NCBI RefSeq assembly: GCF_003952525.1
Contig: NZ_CP034451.1
Span: 1,240,001-1,304,000 of the forward strand
Length of the DNA stretch: 64,000 nt
Source: Mesorhizobium sp. M3A.F.Ca.ET.080.04.2.1
GTDB lineage: Bacteria; Pseudomonadota; Alphaproteobacteria; Rhizobiales; Rhizobiaceae
Direction: 5' to 3'
Positions 57,521 to 64,000 of this stretch are shown here, one piece after another; the stretch's first letter is position 1, and every line of letters starts with the position of its first letter. The notes under the pieces were generated by a model. The model ran no database searches, was not told where the DNA came from, and saw only the letters and a program-made list of their open reading frames with translations. Both the position numbers and the translations under genes were made by a program.

Positions 57521-59032
57521 TCACCATTCATCACCGGCGAGGTCGAACCTCGGCGGTCGCGTCGGAAGCAAGGCGGGCGGAAGCGTTATGGTCGCCACCA
57601 GATCGGCTTGCGGCTTGCGAAGCTGTTTGCGCGCAGGCACGGGACGCTCCGACACAGCTGCAAGCCGATGGGCCGGATTGCGGGCTTTCGGCGCGCGCGT
57701 CAGGCCCACCGCGCGGCCGCGCGCCTTGGCGACGTCATTGGGCTGCCGCGCGGCACCGAGGCTGCGGGCCAGGCCGTTTGCCCTTTCACGCTCTTCCTGC
57801 AAGGCCGCGCCGAGGCCTTCCGCGGCCTGCCGTGCCGCGTCGCGCTCCTTGCGCACAGCGTCGAGATCGTGTGCAGCGGCATCTGCCCGTTGGCGCGCCA
57901 GCTCCAGCGCCTCGCCGGCCTGCTTCAGCTCCGCCTCGGCCGCCTGCCGGTCCCTCACGGCGCCGGCCTGCTCGGCCGCGGCGCGATCCGCGCCGGTCTG
58001 GAGGGCGACGATGGTCTGGCGGGAGGTGGCGAGTTCCTGTTCCAGGCGCCCGACCCTTTGCCGCTCCACAGCCAGCGCCTGCTCGACCGCAGCCTGCGAG
58101 GCCTGCGTCGCGTGCTGCGCTCCAAGCATCGCGGCCTTCTCGTTGTCCCAGACGATGGCCTTGGCCTTGAAGCCCTCGATCGTGCGCCGCGCCGCCTCAA
58201 GGTCGCGCGCCAGCGCTTCGGCCGTCCGCCGTTGCTCCTCGAGGGCTTGTCCTTGCCTGGCCGCCGCATCAGTCCCTGCGCGTGCCTGGGCGCTCAAGTC
58301 GCGGGTGTTGCGCTGCATGAGGTCCACGGCCGCGCGCGCCGCCGCCAGTTCGCGGCGTAAGCCGGTCTCCTCATGCCCGCCAAGCAAGGCTTGCGCGCCT
58401 TGCCTGAGCGCCTGCGCCGCCTTGAACGCCAGTTCCGCGGAGAGTTGCGGCTCGGGGGCGCCCGCAGGCGCCGTGCCAGGTTCCTTCTCGATGTTGCCGC
58501 CCTGCGGAGCCGGCGAGTTGGCGGTGGCTGCGGCAACCGCCGGCGGTTCGGGCGCCGGCTTGTCGCCTGCGGCCGCCAGGGAGGCTGTCGTTTCCATGGC
58601 TGGCTGGGCTATGCGTTTGACCGTCGTCTCCGGCCGCTCGGCCTGGCCGCTTCTGGCTTGCAGGCAATCGGCGATCAGCTTTGCCAGCTCGTCGGTTTGC
58701 AGGCCCGCGGCTTCGAGCCTGCCGATGTTCGGCAGCTCGAGCCCGCCGGTCGCGTCGATGCTGAAATTCTGGTTGAGCTGCAAGCCTTCCACGGCACCGT
58801 CGCGCAGGGTCGTCCAGCGCCAGACGCGCAGTTCGATCCTGTCTCCCGGCGCCAGCTTGTCGTCGGCCGCCGCCTGGCTGCTTGCCGCAGATCCCAGCAG
58901 CAGAACGAGCCAGAGCGAGATGAGGCACAGCATGGGGCTGGGCGCTCTGCCGCGCCGCCCATGAAGCAAACTCAAATACCGCCGTTTGGTGGAGGTGGAG
59001 TCACGGTGGAGGTATGTCGACTGGCTACCCAT
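57521..59032 (-). CDS. polysaccharide-export-domain protein with long coiled coil
   Basis: A 503-residue protein. After a basic N terminus and a hydrophobic segment (MLCLISLWLVLLLGSAASSQAAA, about 34-56) comes a Poly_export (Wza/ExoF-type) domain: LAPGDRIELRVWRWTTLRDGAVEGLQLNQNFSIDATGGLELPNIGRLEAAGLQTDELAKLIADCL (about 60-125). Instead of the usual SLBB domains, a Pro/Ala linker and a 230-residue Ala/Arg/Glu coiled coil follow (about 170-430), then a basic tail. ExoF-like proteins combine these parts in EPS export, so a role in polysaccharide secretion is plausible. GGAGGG precedes the ATG. Confidence 0.8.
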   Translation of the reverse strand: MGSQSTYLHRDSTSTKRRYLSLLHGRRGRAPSPMLCLISLWLVLLLGSAASSQAAADDKLAPGDRIELRVWRWTTLRDGAVEGLQLNQNFSIDATGGLELPNIGRLEAAGLQTDELAKLIADCLQARSGQAERPETTVKRIAQPAMETTASLAAAGDKPAPEPPAVAAATANSPAPQGGNIEKEPGTAPAGAPEPQLSAELAFKAAQALRQGAQALLGGHEETGLRRELAAARAAVDLMQRNTRDLSAQARAGTDAAARQGQALEEQRRTAEALARDLEAARRTIEGFKAKAIVWDNEKAAMLGAQHATQASQAAVEQALAVERQRVGRLEQELATSRQTIVALQTGADRAAAEQAGAVRDRQAAEAELKQAGEALELARQRADAAAHDLDAVRKERDAARQAAEGLGAALQEERERANGLARSLGAARQPNDVAKARGRAVGLTRAPKARNPAHRLAAVSERPVPARKQLRKPQADLVATITLPPALLPTRPPRFDLAGDEW

Positions 59033-59309
59033 CACTGAACCCTCCGGCTGCGCGACCCTTGCCGCTGTCTTCTCCGTGAACCCGCATCGCGCGGCTGCAT
59101 GCCGCACCGAACGACGAATGATAGAAAAGCTCCCGGCCACGCCAAGCACCGCAAAAGGCTTAGGGACTGTCTCCTTTCAACTTAGCCGCTATCCATCCGT
59201 CGTGGGTGGTGGTGCGAGCGTTGAAATTCGCTCCCAGTCCTCTTAACGGGTGGCTCGAAAATTAGTTTCCGCTAATAAACACGACGGGCCGCGCCACGGT
59301 CGTGGCGCC

Positions 59310-61538
59310 TCATTGCGCCTCGCGCCGTCCGCCATCGCGCCCGCCGCTGCCCCACAAGGCGCGCGCGAACACGTTGCGCCTGCCCTTGCGCGGGACGAGG
59401 TTGATGTCGCTGACCATGATCGCGCCGCCCTTGCGGCGCTCCAGCGTGATCTTGCGGCTGTGGAAGGCCTCGAGCTCGGCCCGGTGCGCGACGCTGATGA
59501 TGGTGACCTTGGGCAATTCGTGGATGATGGTCTGCATCATCTGGTCCTGGCTCTTCTCGTCCAGCGCCGAGGTCGCCTCGTCCAGCACGATGATGTCGGG
59601 GCTGTGCAGCAACAGACGCGCGAAGGCCAGCCGCTGCTTTTCGCCGCCCGACAGCGTCTGGTCCCAGGGCGCCTCCTCCTCGATGCGGTCCTTCAGATAG
59701 TCGAGGCCGACCTTGTCGAGCGCGGCGCTGATCTCTTCGAGCGTCCAGTTGTCGGCCGCGCCCGGATAGGCGACGGCGCGGCGCAGCGTGCCCGAGGGCA
59801 CGTAAGGGCGCTGCGGCAGCATGAACAGGCGCCGGTCGGGGTGGAAGTTGACGCTGCCGCCGCCCCAGGGCCACAGGCCGGCGACGGCCCGCACCAGCGT
59901 CGACTTGCCGGAACCGGATTCGCCGGCCACCAGCACCCTCTCGCCCGGCTCGATCGCGACCTCGGTCTCCTTGACCACGGCGGTGCCGTCGTCGAGCGAG
60001 ACGGAGAGATTGTCGAGCGAAAGCATCGCCTCGCCGTCGGTCTCGCCGCGCTGGATGCGGCCCAGCTTGTCGCTCTGTTCGGCGCGCTCCAGCCCGTCGA
60101 GCGACATCATCAGCGAGGCGATGCGCCGGGCCGAGGCGTTCCAGTCGGCCAGGCGCGGATAGTTGTCGACCAGCCAGCCGAAGGCGCCCTGCACGATGCC
60201 GAAGGCGGATGCCGCCTGCATGACCTGTCCGAGGCTCATGTCGCCGGCGAGGAATTTCGGCGCGCAGAGCAGCACCGGCACAACCGGGGCGAACAGGATC
60301 GACCCTTGAGACACCAGCGCGGTGCGCATGTGCTGACCGGTCAGCAGCGCCCATTGCTTGAGCACATGGGCGAAGTCCTTGTCGATGCCGCTGCGCTCCT
60401 CCTCCTCGCCGCCGAGCAGGGCGATGCTCTCGCCGTTCTCGCGCACGCGCGTCAGCGTGTAGCGCATTTCGGCCTCGGCCTGGTTCTTGCGCTCGGAGAG
60501 ATGGATGAAGTTGCGGCCGATCACCACCATCGAGGTCGAGGTGATGCCGGCATAGATCACCGCGGTGATGACCAGGAAGCCGGGGATGGTGACGCTCTCA
60601 CCGCCGATCGGCAAGGTCAGCGCGCCGCCGATGGTCCACAGCACGACGATGAAGGTCGAGGCGGCCAGGAAGGCGTTCAGCACGCCGGAGATGAAATCGA
60701 CGGGCGACTCGGTGGCGATGCGCAGGTCCTCGGTTATGCGGGCCTCGGGGTTCTGGTGGTCGCCGCCGACCAGGTTCAGCTGGTAGTAGCGGCCGTTGGC
60801 GAGCCAGCGCGCGATGACGGCGGTGGTCAGCCAGGAGCGCCAGCGGCGCTGGATGGTCATGCGCAGATAGACCTGCGCCACGACAAGGCTGCCGCTGCAA
60901 AGCACCAGCGGCACGAACACGGCGCTGAGGAAATAGACGCTGCGGGCGTTGCGCTGCTCGAGCGCGTCGAAGATCGAGCGGTTCCAAACGTTGATGCCGT
61001 ACTGGAAGCCGACATTGATGCAGATCATCACCAGGACGCCGATGGTGAACGGCCAGGCGAGCCTGTCGCCGCGGCGGCTCCAGTAGCCGCGCGCGCTGAT
61101 CCAGAAGCGCCTCAGCAGATATTTCCTCCGCGCCCGGTCGGCCTGCTCCGGCGTCAGCTCCGGACCGGGCTCGACCGCATCGGGCGGCGGCGGCCCCGGC
61201 TCGCCGACGACCCCCGACGCGACCTCGACAGGCGAGACCTTGTCCTCGGGGGGCTTGTGCGAAGGCGACCTTTCTTCGCGCGCTGTCCTGGCGCGCGGTT
61301 TCCCGTCATGCGGCTTGCCGCGCGGCTTCCTTGGGCGCGCTTTCCCATCGCCCGATTTCGCTGAGCGCAATTTCTGTGGACGCGATTTCTCTGGGCGCGA
61401 TTTCTCTGGGCGCGATTCCGCTGAGCGCGATTTTTCGTCGCGCAGTTGCTCTGCCCGCAGCTTTCCCGGCCGCGACAGCCTATCCTCCCCCGATTTGGCC
61501 CCATCGGCCGCTTTTGGCCTGGCGTCTATCTCCGACAT
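59310..61538 (-). CDS. SbmA/YddA-type ABC transporter (permease-ATPase)
   Basis: A 742-residue fusion. Residues about 1-120 are a charged extension with repeats of RPEK/SRPEKSR and KPRGKP. The ABC_membrane_2 domain (about 140-440: RFWISARGYWSRRGDRLAWPFTIGVLVMICINVGFQYGINVWNR) is that of SbmA/BacA and YddA. The ATPase has Walker A GESGSGKST, signature LSGGEKQRLAFA and Walker B IIVLDEATSALD. BacA-like proteins import peptides and help bacteroid survival; ATP-driven YddA relatives have unknown cargo. The start at the second Met (MSEIDARPKA) is preferred. Confidence 0.88.
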   Translation of the reverse strand: MSEIDARPKAADGAKSGEDRLSRPGKLRAEQLRDEKSRSAESRPEKSRPEKSRPQKLRSAKSGDGKARPRKPRGKPHDGKPRARTAREERSPSHKPPEDKVSPVEVASGVVGEPGPPPPDAVEPGPELTPEQADRARRKYLLRRFWISARGYWSRRGDRLAWPFTIGVLVMICINVGFQYGINVWNRSIFDALEQRNARSVYFLSAVFVPLVLCSGSLVVAQVYLRMTIQRRWRSWLTTAVIARWLANGRYYQLNLVGGDHQNPEARITEDLRIATESPVDFISGVLNAFLAASTFIVVLWTIGGALTLPIGGESVTIPGFLVITAVIYAGITSTSMVVIGRNFIHLSERKNQAEAEMRYTLTRVRENGESIALLGGEEEERSGIDKDFAHVLKQWALLTGQHMRTALVSQGSILFAPVVPVLLCAPKFLAGDMSLGQVMQAASAFGIVQGAFGWLVDNYPRLADWNASARRIASLMMSLDGLERAEQSDKLGRIQRGETDGEAMLSLDNLSVSLDDGTAVVKETEVAIEPGERVLVAGESGSGKSTLVRAVAGLWPWGGGSVNFHPDRRLFMLPQRPYVPSGTLRRAVAYPGAADNWTLEEISAALDKVGLDYLKDRIEEEAPWDQTLSGGEKQRLAFARLLLHSPDIIVLDEATSALDEKSQDQMMQTIIHELPKVTIISVAHRAELEAFHSRKITLERRKGGAIMVSDINLVPRKGRRNVFARALWGSGGRDGGRREAQ

Positions 61539-61639
61539 CAGCCGACAACGGCTCAAAAATCAGAAGGTTTCATGCCTCCGGGATGCCAGGCCGGGGCTTC
61601 TGGTGTTCCAGATCCCGGCGACGGCCGCGCCGATGCGGC

Positions 61640-61711
61640 TCAGGGCAGCGGAGCCGGCGCGTCGGCGAGCGTTCTGAGATAGGCGATTGCTGCGACCGCA
61701 CCGGCCTTATC
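61640..61711 (-). pseudogene. C-terminal stump of a cytochrome c gene
   Basis: The minus-strand frame ending at TGA 61640-61642 reads DKAGAVAAIAYLRTLADAPAPLP, the typical C terminus of rhizobial class I cytochromes c (RADVIAYLRTLSDSPxPLP). Upstream of about 61712 the sequence no longer encodes cytochrome and has no CxxCH. A rearrangement has replaced the rest of the gene. Confidence 0.65.
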
Positions 61712-62023
61712 AATCGAATCAATGGGGAACCAGAACCGAGACGCTGAGGGCGTTAGACACAGCAGATGTGACCATTGGCAAAGATGACTGACTCCACTTT
61801 GCTTGACGTGCGGTGGAAACCGGCGCCGGGCTTGGGTGCTCGGCGTCACACGTCCTGCTTCTTCACGAGGATCTCCGCACCACGCCCCCACTTCCGGGGA
61901 TGTGGAGCATCCCCGGTTCCAACCCGATCTCACTTCTTGTTCGAAGCATGCCCGAATCGCCACATGTTAAAAGGCCGCCAGATACGTTAGAGCCTTCTCA
62001 TATAATGTGAGGGACGGAGGAAA
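61712..62023. other. gene-free stretch after the cytochrome c breakpoint
   Basis: No gene recognised in about 310 bases. TATAAT at 62001-62006 lies before the small gene at 62024 and may be its -10 box. Confidence 0.5.
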
Positions 62024-62100
62024 ATGCAGGTCGTTGCGGTCGAGTTGGTGGCGAGACTTCGTGATGCGATCGAGGCGATTGGAAACCACCTCTCGGATAT

Positions 62101-62108
62101 GGATAGCG
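62101..62108. repeat. 8-bp target duplication, left
   Basis: GGATAGCG, identical to 62718-62725. Confidence 0.93.
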
Positions 62109-62186
62109 GGTAGTGTCTCAGTTTGAAATTTGGGCGCAAGGCAAAAGCGCCTTGCCGCGTTTGCTCCCCTAGGCCGAACCGCCTAT

Positions 62187-62411
62187 ATGCTTGGTGGTAT
62201 GGAGAACGAACAAGAAAATCAGCCGGACGTTTTTGAGCTGCTACGCGATACCGAGCGATCGCGCGTTCGGCTGGCAAAGTCCATCCTGGCAGCCTACAAA
62301 GCAAACGCAATGCCTCTCCCCGCCACACCGGAAGACATCACGTATTGGGAAAAGGAATTGTCAGACGCCGAGTTGGAATTGTCGAGGCTGCACGATGCCC
62401 ACCGGACCTAA
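62187..62411 (+). CDS. cargo gene 1 of the 609-bp element
   Basis: A 74-residue acidic helical protein (MLGGMENEQENQPDVFELLRDTERSRVRLAKSILAAYKANAMPLPATPEDITYWEKELSDAELELSRLHDAHRT). A Met at 62199 is another possible start. It overlaps the next gene by 17 bases in a different frame, suggesting coupled translation. No family recognised; the paired charged helices could form a dimeric coiled coil. Confidence 0.65.
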   Translation: MLGGMENEQENQPDVFELLRDTERSRVRLAKSILAAYKANAMPLPATPEDITYWEKELSDAELELSRLHDAHRT

Positions 62412-62625
62412 AGGCCAGAAGCGACCAGCCGACGTGATCGGCAACGCCGTCCGCGTCATGCGCATTGCTACGGGCGAGGAAGCCGACGATACGCCAGATG
62501 ACGGTAAGAACCCAGCTGCCAAAGAGCTTGGGTCGAAAGGCGGAAAGAAACGCGCCGCCAACATGTCACCGGAGCGGCGCGCGGAGATCGCGAAGAAGGC
62601 GGCTGCGAAGCGGTGGGCTAAATAG
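62395..62625 (+). CDS. cargo gene 2 of the 609-bp element, conserved basic protein
   Basis: A 76-residue basic protein: PTGPKGQKRPADVIGNAVRVMRIATGEEADD, then NPAAKELGSKGGKKRAANMSPERRAEIAKKAAAKRWAK. Both halves match a very common rhizobial hypothetical protein. The C-terminal half resembles short GGKARA...SPEERxEIAxKAAxxRW DNA- or RNA-binding segments. If its many genomic copies all lie inside elements with these ends, this protein is the hallmark cargo of the element. Function unknown. Confidence 0.75.
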   Translation: MPTGPKGQKRPADVIGNAVRVMRIATGEEADDTPDDGKNPAAKELGSKGGKKRAANMSPERRAEIAKKAAAKRWAK

Positions 62626-62717
62626 CTAGCCGAGAAGATGGACGCCGTTGCGCCGAAGCCGGGAAAGCGCGGCCCCTACAAAAGCGCGTGGCCGAAAATT
62701 CAAATTGAGACACTACC

Positions 62718-62725
62718 GGATAGCG
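62718..62725. repeat. 8-bp target duplication, right
   Basis: GGATAGCG, second copy. Confidence 0.93.
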
Positions 62726-62841
62726 CGAAGCTGCAGGCGCTTGAGAAACGGTTGCCAAGGAATGCTCGGCCGGGAAGCGCCGAGGCGACAATGCTCTTGC
62801 TCGTTTATCAGGAAATGGAAAAACGCAAACGCTAGCCCAGA

Positions 62842-63252
62842 TCACATCTGGTGGGTCTGCGCGATTGAACTTGTGCCCCTTGGCGCGAAGAAACACGTCC
62901 ACCTGACTCTCTGATAAGTCTCGAACTTCATGTGTGGAATGATCGTCCGATAGAGCGTCACTAGCCGCTCACAGATGTGATATCGATCATCGGGCGCTGC
63001 CTGTACACGCTCTCTTGGGATGAACCACTCCGCTTGTTGTAGGTCATTCATGTGAGTCGGGCGGGACAGCCTGACATAGTAACCGTCTTTCGTCGCCCTG
63101 ACGTCATTGGGATCGATTGGGTGGCAATCTTTGTTGCCGCAGCAAGCATAATGAAGAACCGGGTCAGTTTTGGCAGTGTACCAATCGTGAGCATTCGCAC
63201 TGCTGGCTAAGGCAAGCCATATCAATGCAATAGGCCTTTTCAACTGCACCAT
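62842..63252 (-). CDS. exported Cys-containing hypothetical protein
   Basis: A 136-residue protein with a signal peptide (MVQLKRPIALIWLALASSANA, cut before HDWY). The mature part has HYACCGNKDCHPIDPNDVRATKDGYYVRLSRP, EWFIPRERVQAAPDDRYHICE and a final CFFAPRGTSS, with about five Cys that probably form disulfides or bind metal. Such HDWYxxxxxxxCCGxxDC proteins recur in Rhizobiales and their phages without assigned function. GAGGGG lies upstream of the chosen ATG. Confidence 0.72.
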   Translation of the reverse strand: MVQLKRPIALIWLALASSANAHDWYTAKTDPVLHYACCGNKDCHPIDPNDVRATKDGYYVRLSRPTHMNDLQQAEWFIPRERVQAAPDDRYHICERLVTLYRTIIPHMKFETYQRVRWTCFFAPRGTSSIAQTHQM

Positions 63253-63276
63253 GGAAGTAGCCCCTCGCATTTGCAT

Positions 63277-63294
63277 AGCATATTAGTATATGCT
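63277..63294. promoter_or_regulatory. A+T-rich operator-like palindrome
   Basis: AGCATAT-TAGT-ATATGCT, 7-bp perfect arms, just upstream of the exported Cys protein's start on the minus strand. It could be an operator or overlap the -10 of that gene. Confidence 0.45.
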
Positions 63295-63600
63295 AATCTA
63301 GGAGCTGAACTCGCATCGCTCAGCGAAAAAATCCACCGGGCCCCTTGTTTCAAGGTTCGACAGCCGGAGCAGATAAGCGATCGATTCATCGCGGATTAGC
63401 TATGGGCGGCGAGCCGAATTCGTTGCGAAGCCTGCGATCGTCGATGCTGGCTCTCGCTCGCTTTGACAGAAATCGAACGAACTCTCGTGGGGGGGGCGCC
63501 CGCATGCAGCGCAATGAACGACTTGCCAAGCTCCCGACGCTCCGACGCCGGTAGGTTATTTGCAACTCGGTACTTAGCTGGTCACTTGCTGGAGGAGCAC
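63295..63600. other. gene-free stretch
   Basis: About 300 bases without a supported gene. The end holds CTGGAGGAGCAC, a strong ribosome-binding site for the membrane protein at 63601. Confidence 0.5.
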
Positions 63601-63978
63601 ATGGCGAAACTCACCGTTGATCAATATATGGCGGGGGCAGCCGCGCGACTTGGCCATCTGACGCAGACATATGCGATCATTTTTTTCGCCAATATCGGGA
63701 CTATGTTCGCGATACTGGCGTACGGACCATCAGCGGGACTAGCCGCAAGGCTCGCGCTCGCGACGATTGTGGTCGCAATTACGGTTTATGGTGTTCTGGC
63801 TACTAGGTCCGCCATGGATGAGCTAAAGGCAATGCTGGATGATGCCGTCGACGACTTCTCGGGCAGCCGCTTCGGCGCTCATCTGAAGCAGATACCTGTG
63901 GCGCTGTTCATCGGAGCAAGCGTGATCCTCGTTCTTGCGATGGGCTTGACGCAGCTGTGGGCGATCGCTTCGGCCTGA
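63601..63978 (+). CDS. three-helix membrane protein, 125 aa
   Basis: A protein with hydrophobic helices at about 21-42 (LTQTYAIIFFANIGTMFAILAYG), 47-68 (AARLALATIVVAITVYGVLA) and 103-123 (VALFIGASVILVLAMGLTQLWA), and a charged amphipathic loop between (MDELKAMLDDAVDDFSGSRFGAHLKQ). The strong GGAGGAG ribosome-binding site fixes the ATG. No family recognised; small holin-like or chemical-signal membrane proteins have similar size, but nothing specific supports either. Confidence 0.65.
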   Translation: MAKLTVDQYMAGAAARLGHLTQTYAIIFFANIGTMFAILAYGPSAGLAARLALATIVVAITVYGVLATRSAMDELKAMLDDAVDDFSGSRFGAHLKQIPVALFIGASVILVLAMGLTQLWAIASA

Positions 63979-64000
63979 CTGGGACTGATCTTGACTGTGG

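Larger units (their letters stand above)
62109..62717 (+). mobile_element. 609-bp transposase-less element with terminal inverted repeats
   Basis: The ends are 23-bp inverted repeats matching at 21 positions: GGTAGTGTCTCA then G or A, TTTGAA, A or T, TTT (62109-62131 and 62717-62695). They are flanked by 8-bp direct repeats GGATAGCG. The element carries two overlapping small genes (62187-62411 and 62395-62625) and the first part of a third frame (62638 onward) that reads across its right end. It encodes no transposase, so it must be moved in trans by an element sharing the ends. Insertion split a 64-codon gene. Confidence 0.93.
62024..62835 (+). pseudogene. 64-codon gene split by the 609-bp element
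   Basis: An ATG at 62024 behind GGAGGAAA opens MQVVAVELVARLRDAIEAIG, then NHLSDMDS, and is cut at 62108. The continuation AKLQALEKRLPRNARPGSAE then ATMLLLVYQEMEKRKR ends at 62835. Deleting 62109-62725 (the element plus one 8-bp target copy) leaves 195 bases, an uninterrupted 64-residue helical protein. With the element in place the left part stops after 29 codons. Function of the intact protein unknown. Confidence 0.85.

Noticed and set aside
57360..58964. A 534-codon frame antisense to the polysaccharide-export protein
   Set aside because: Ser/Ala/Arg-rich product without domains; explained by the Ala/Arg coiled-coil codons of the real gene.
59250..61364. A 704-codon frame antisense to the ABC transporter
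   Set aside because: Its composition (Arg, His, Asp, Gly) is that of an antisense shadow, and the sense strand has Walker A/B and signature motifs.
61775..62010. A transposase fragment after the cytochrome c stump
   Set aside because: Several frames are open but none shows a recognisable transposase motif, so no call was made.

Overview
The window looks like chromosomal DNA from a Mesorhizobium-type member of the Rhizobiales. Pointers are the high G+C, an ExoX/SyrA-type exopolysaccharide repressor, PrsD/PrsE-like secretion genes next to a GH16 glycanase, many small DUF982, DUF1236, DUF2934 and DUF3606 proteins, an alphaproteobacterial LexA box (GTTC-N7-GTTC), and two abundant palindromic intergenic repeat families. 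No rRNA, tRNA or CRISPR array was seen.

Layout. 0-1.5 kb: a DUF763 protein. 1.6-11.7 kb: two same-length 1155-bp ISAs1-family insertion sequences in opposite orientation. They bracket a degraded prophage-like immunity and replication module: a LexA-type repressor divergent from a Cro-like gene, a broken GcrA-like gene, replication-type genes, and a further gene whose promoter copies the repressor operators. 11.9-23.7 kb: a field of small stress/envelope-type genes, including three DUF1236 proteins and three DUF982 proteins, separated by hairpins and repeats. 24.1-27.8 kb: four TadE/TadG-like pilus-assembly or surface genes. 27.9-35.7 kb: small genes, a cupin, SOS-controlled DNA polymerase IV, a LysR/SDR divergent pair, and a ProC-like reductase. 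35.9-44.8 kb: an envelope/secretion block in which two paralogous glycosyltransferase-like genes flank a GT4 gene, a secreted GH16 glycanase and its type I secretion ABC/MFP pair. 45-49 kb: a three-subunit molybdenum hydroxylase (FAD, 2Fe-2S, Mo subunits) followed by a MoaD-like protein.

49.05-53.15 kb is an island that reads as more A+T-rich than its surroundings. It carries a reverse transcriptase that overlaps, in an ATG/TGA coupling, a PD-(D/E)XK nuclease with a RecB/Cas4-like QxxxY motif. An AlbA_2/Schlafen-like gene and a small zinc-ribbon gene lie beside it. This is the best candidate for a poorly described defence system. 53.2-61.5 kb: a LysE exporter, a DOPA-dioxygenase-like protein, secreted proteins, an unusual polysaccharide-export/coiled-coil protein and an SbmA/YddA-type ABC transporter.

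61.7-64 kb lies beyond the stump of a cytochrome c gene. It holds a 609-bp transposase-less element with 23-bp terminal inverted repeats and 8-bp target duplications, carrying two small genes. Removing the element and one target copy restores an uninterrupted 64-codon gene. That reconstruction makes this element the best-supported novel mobile unit in the window.
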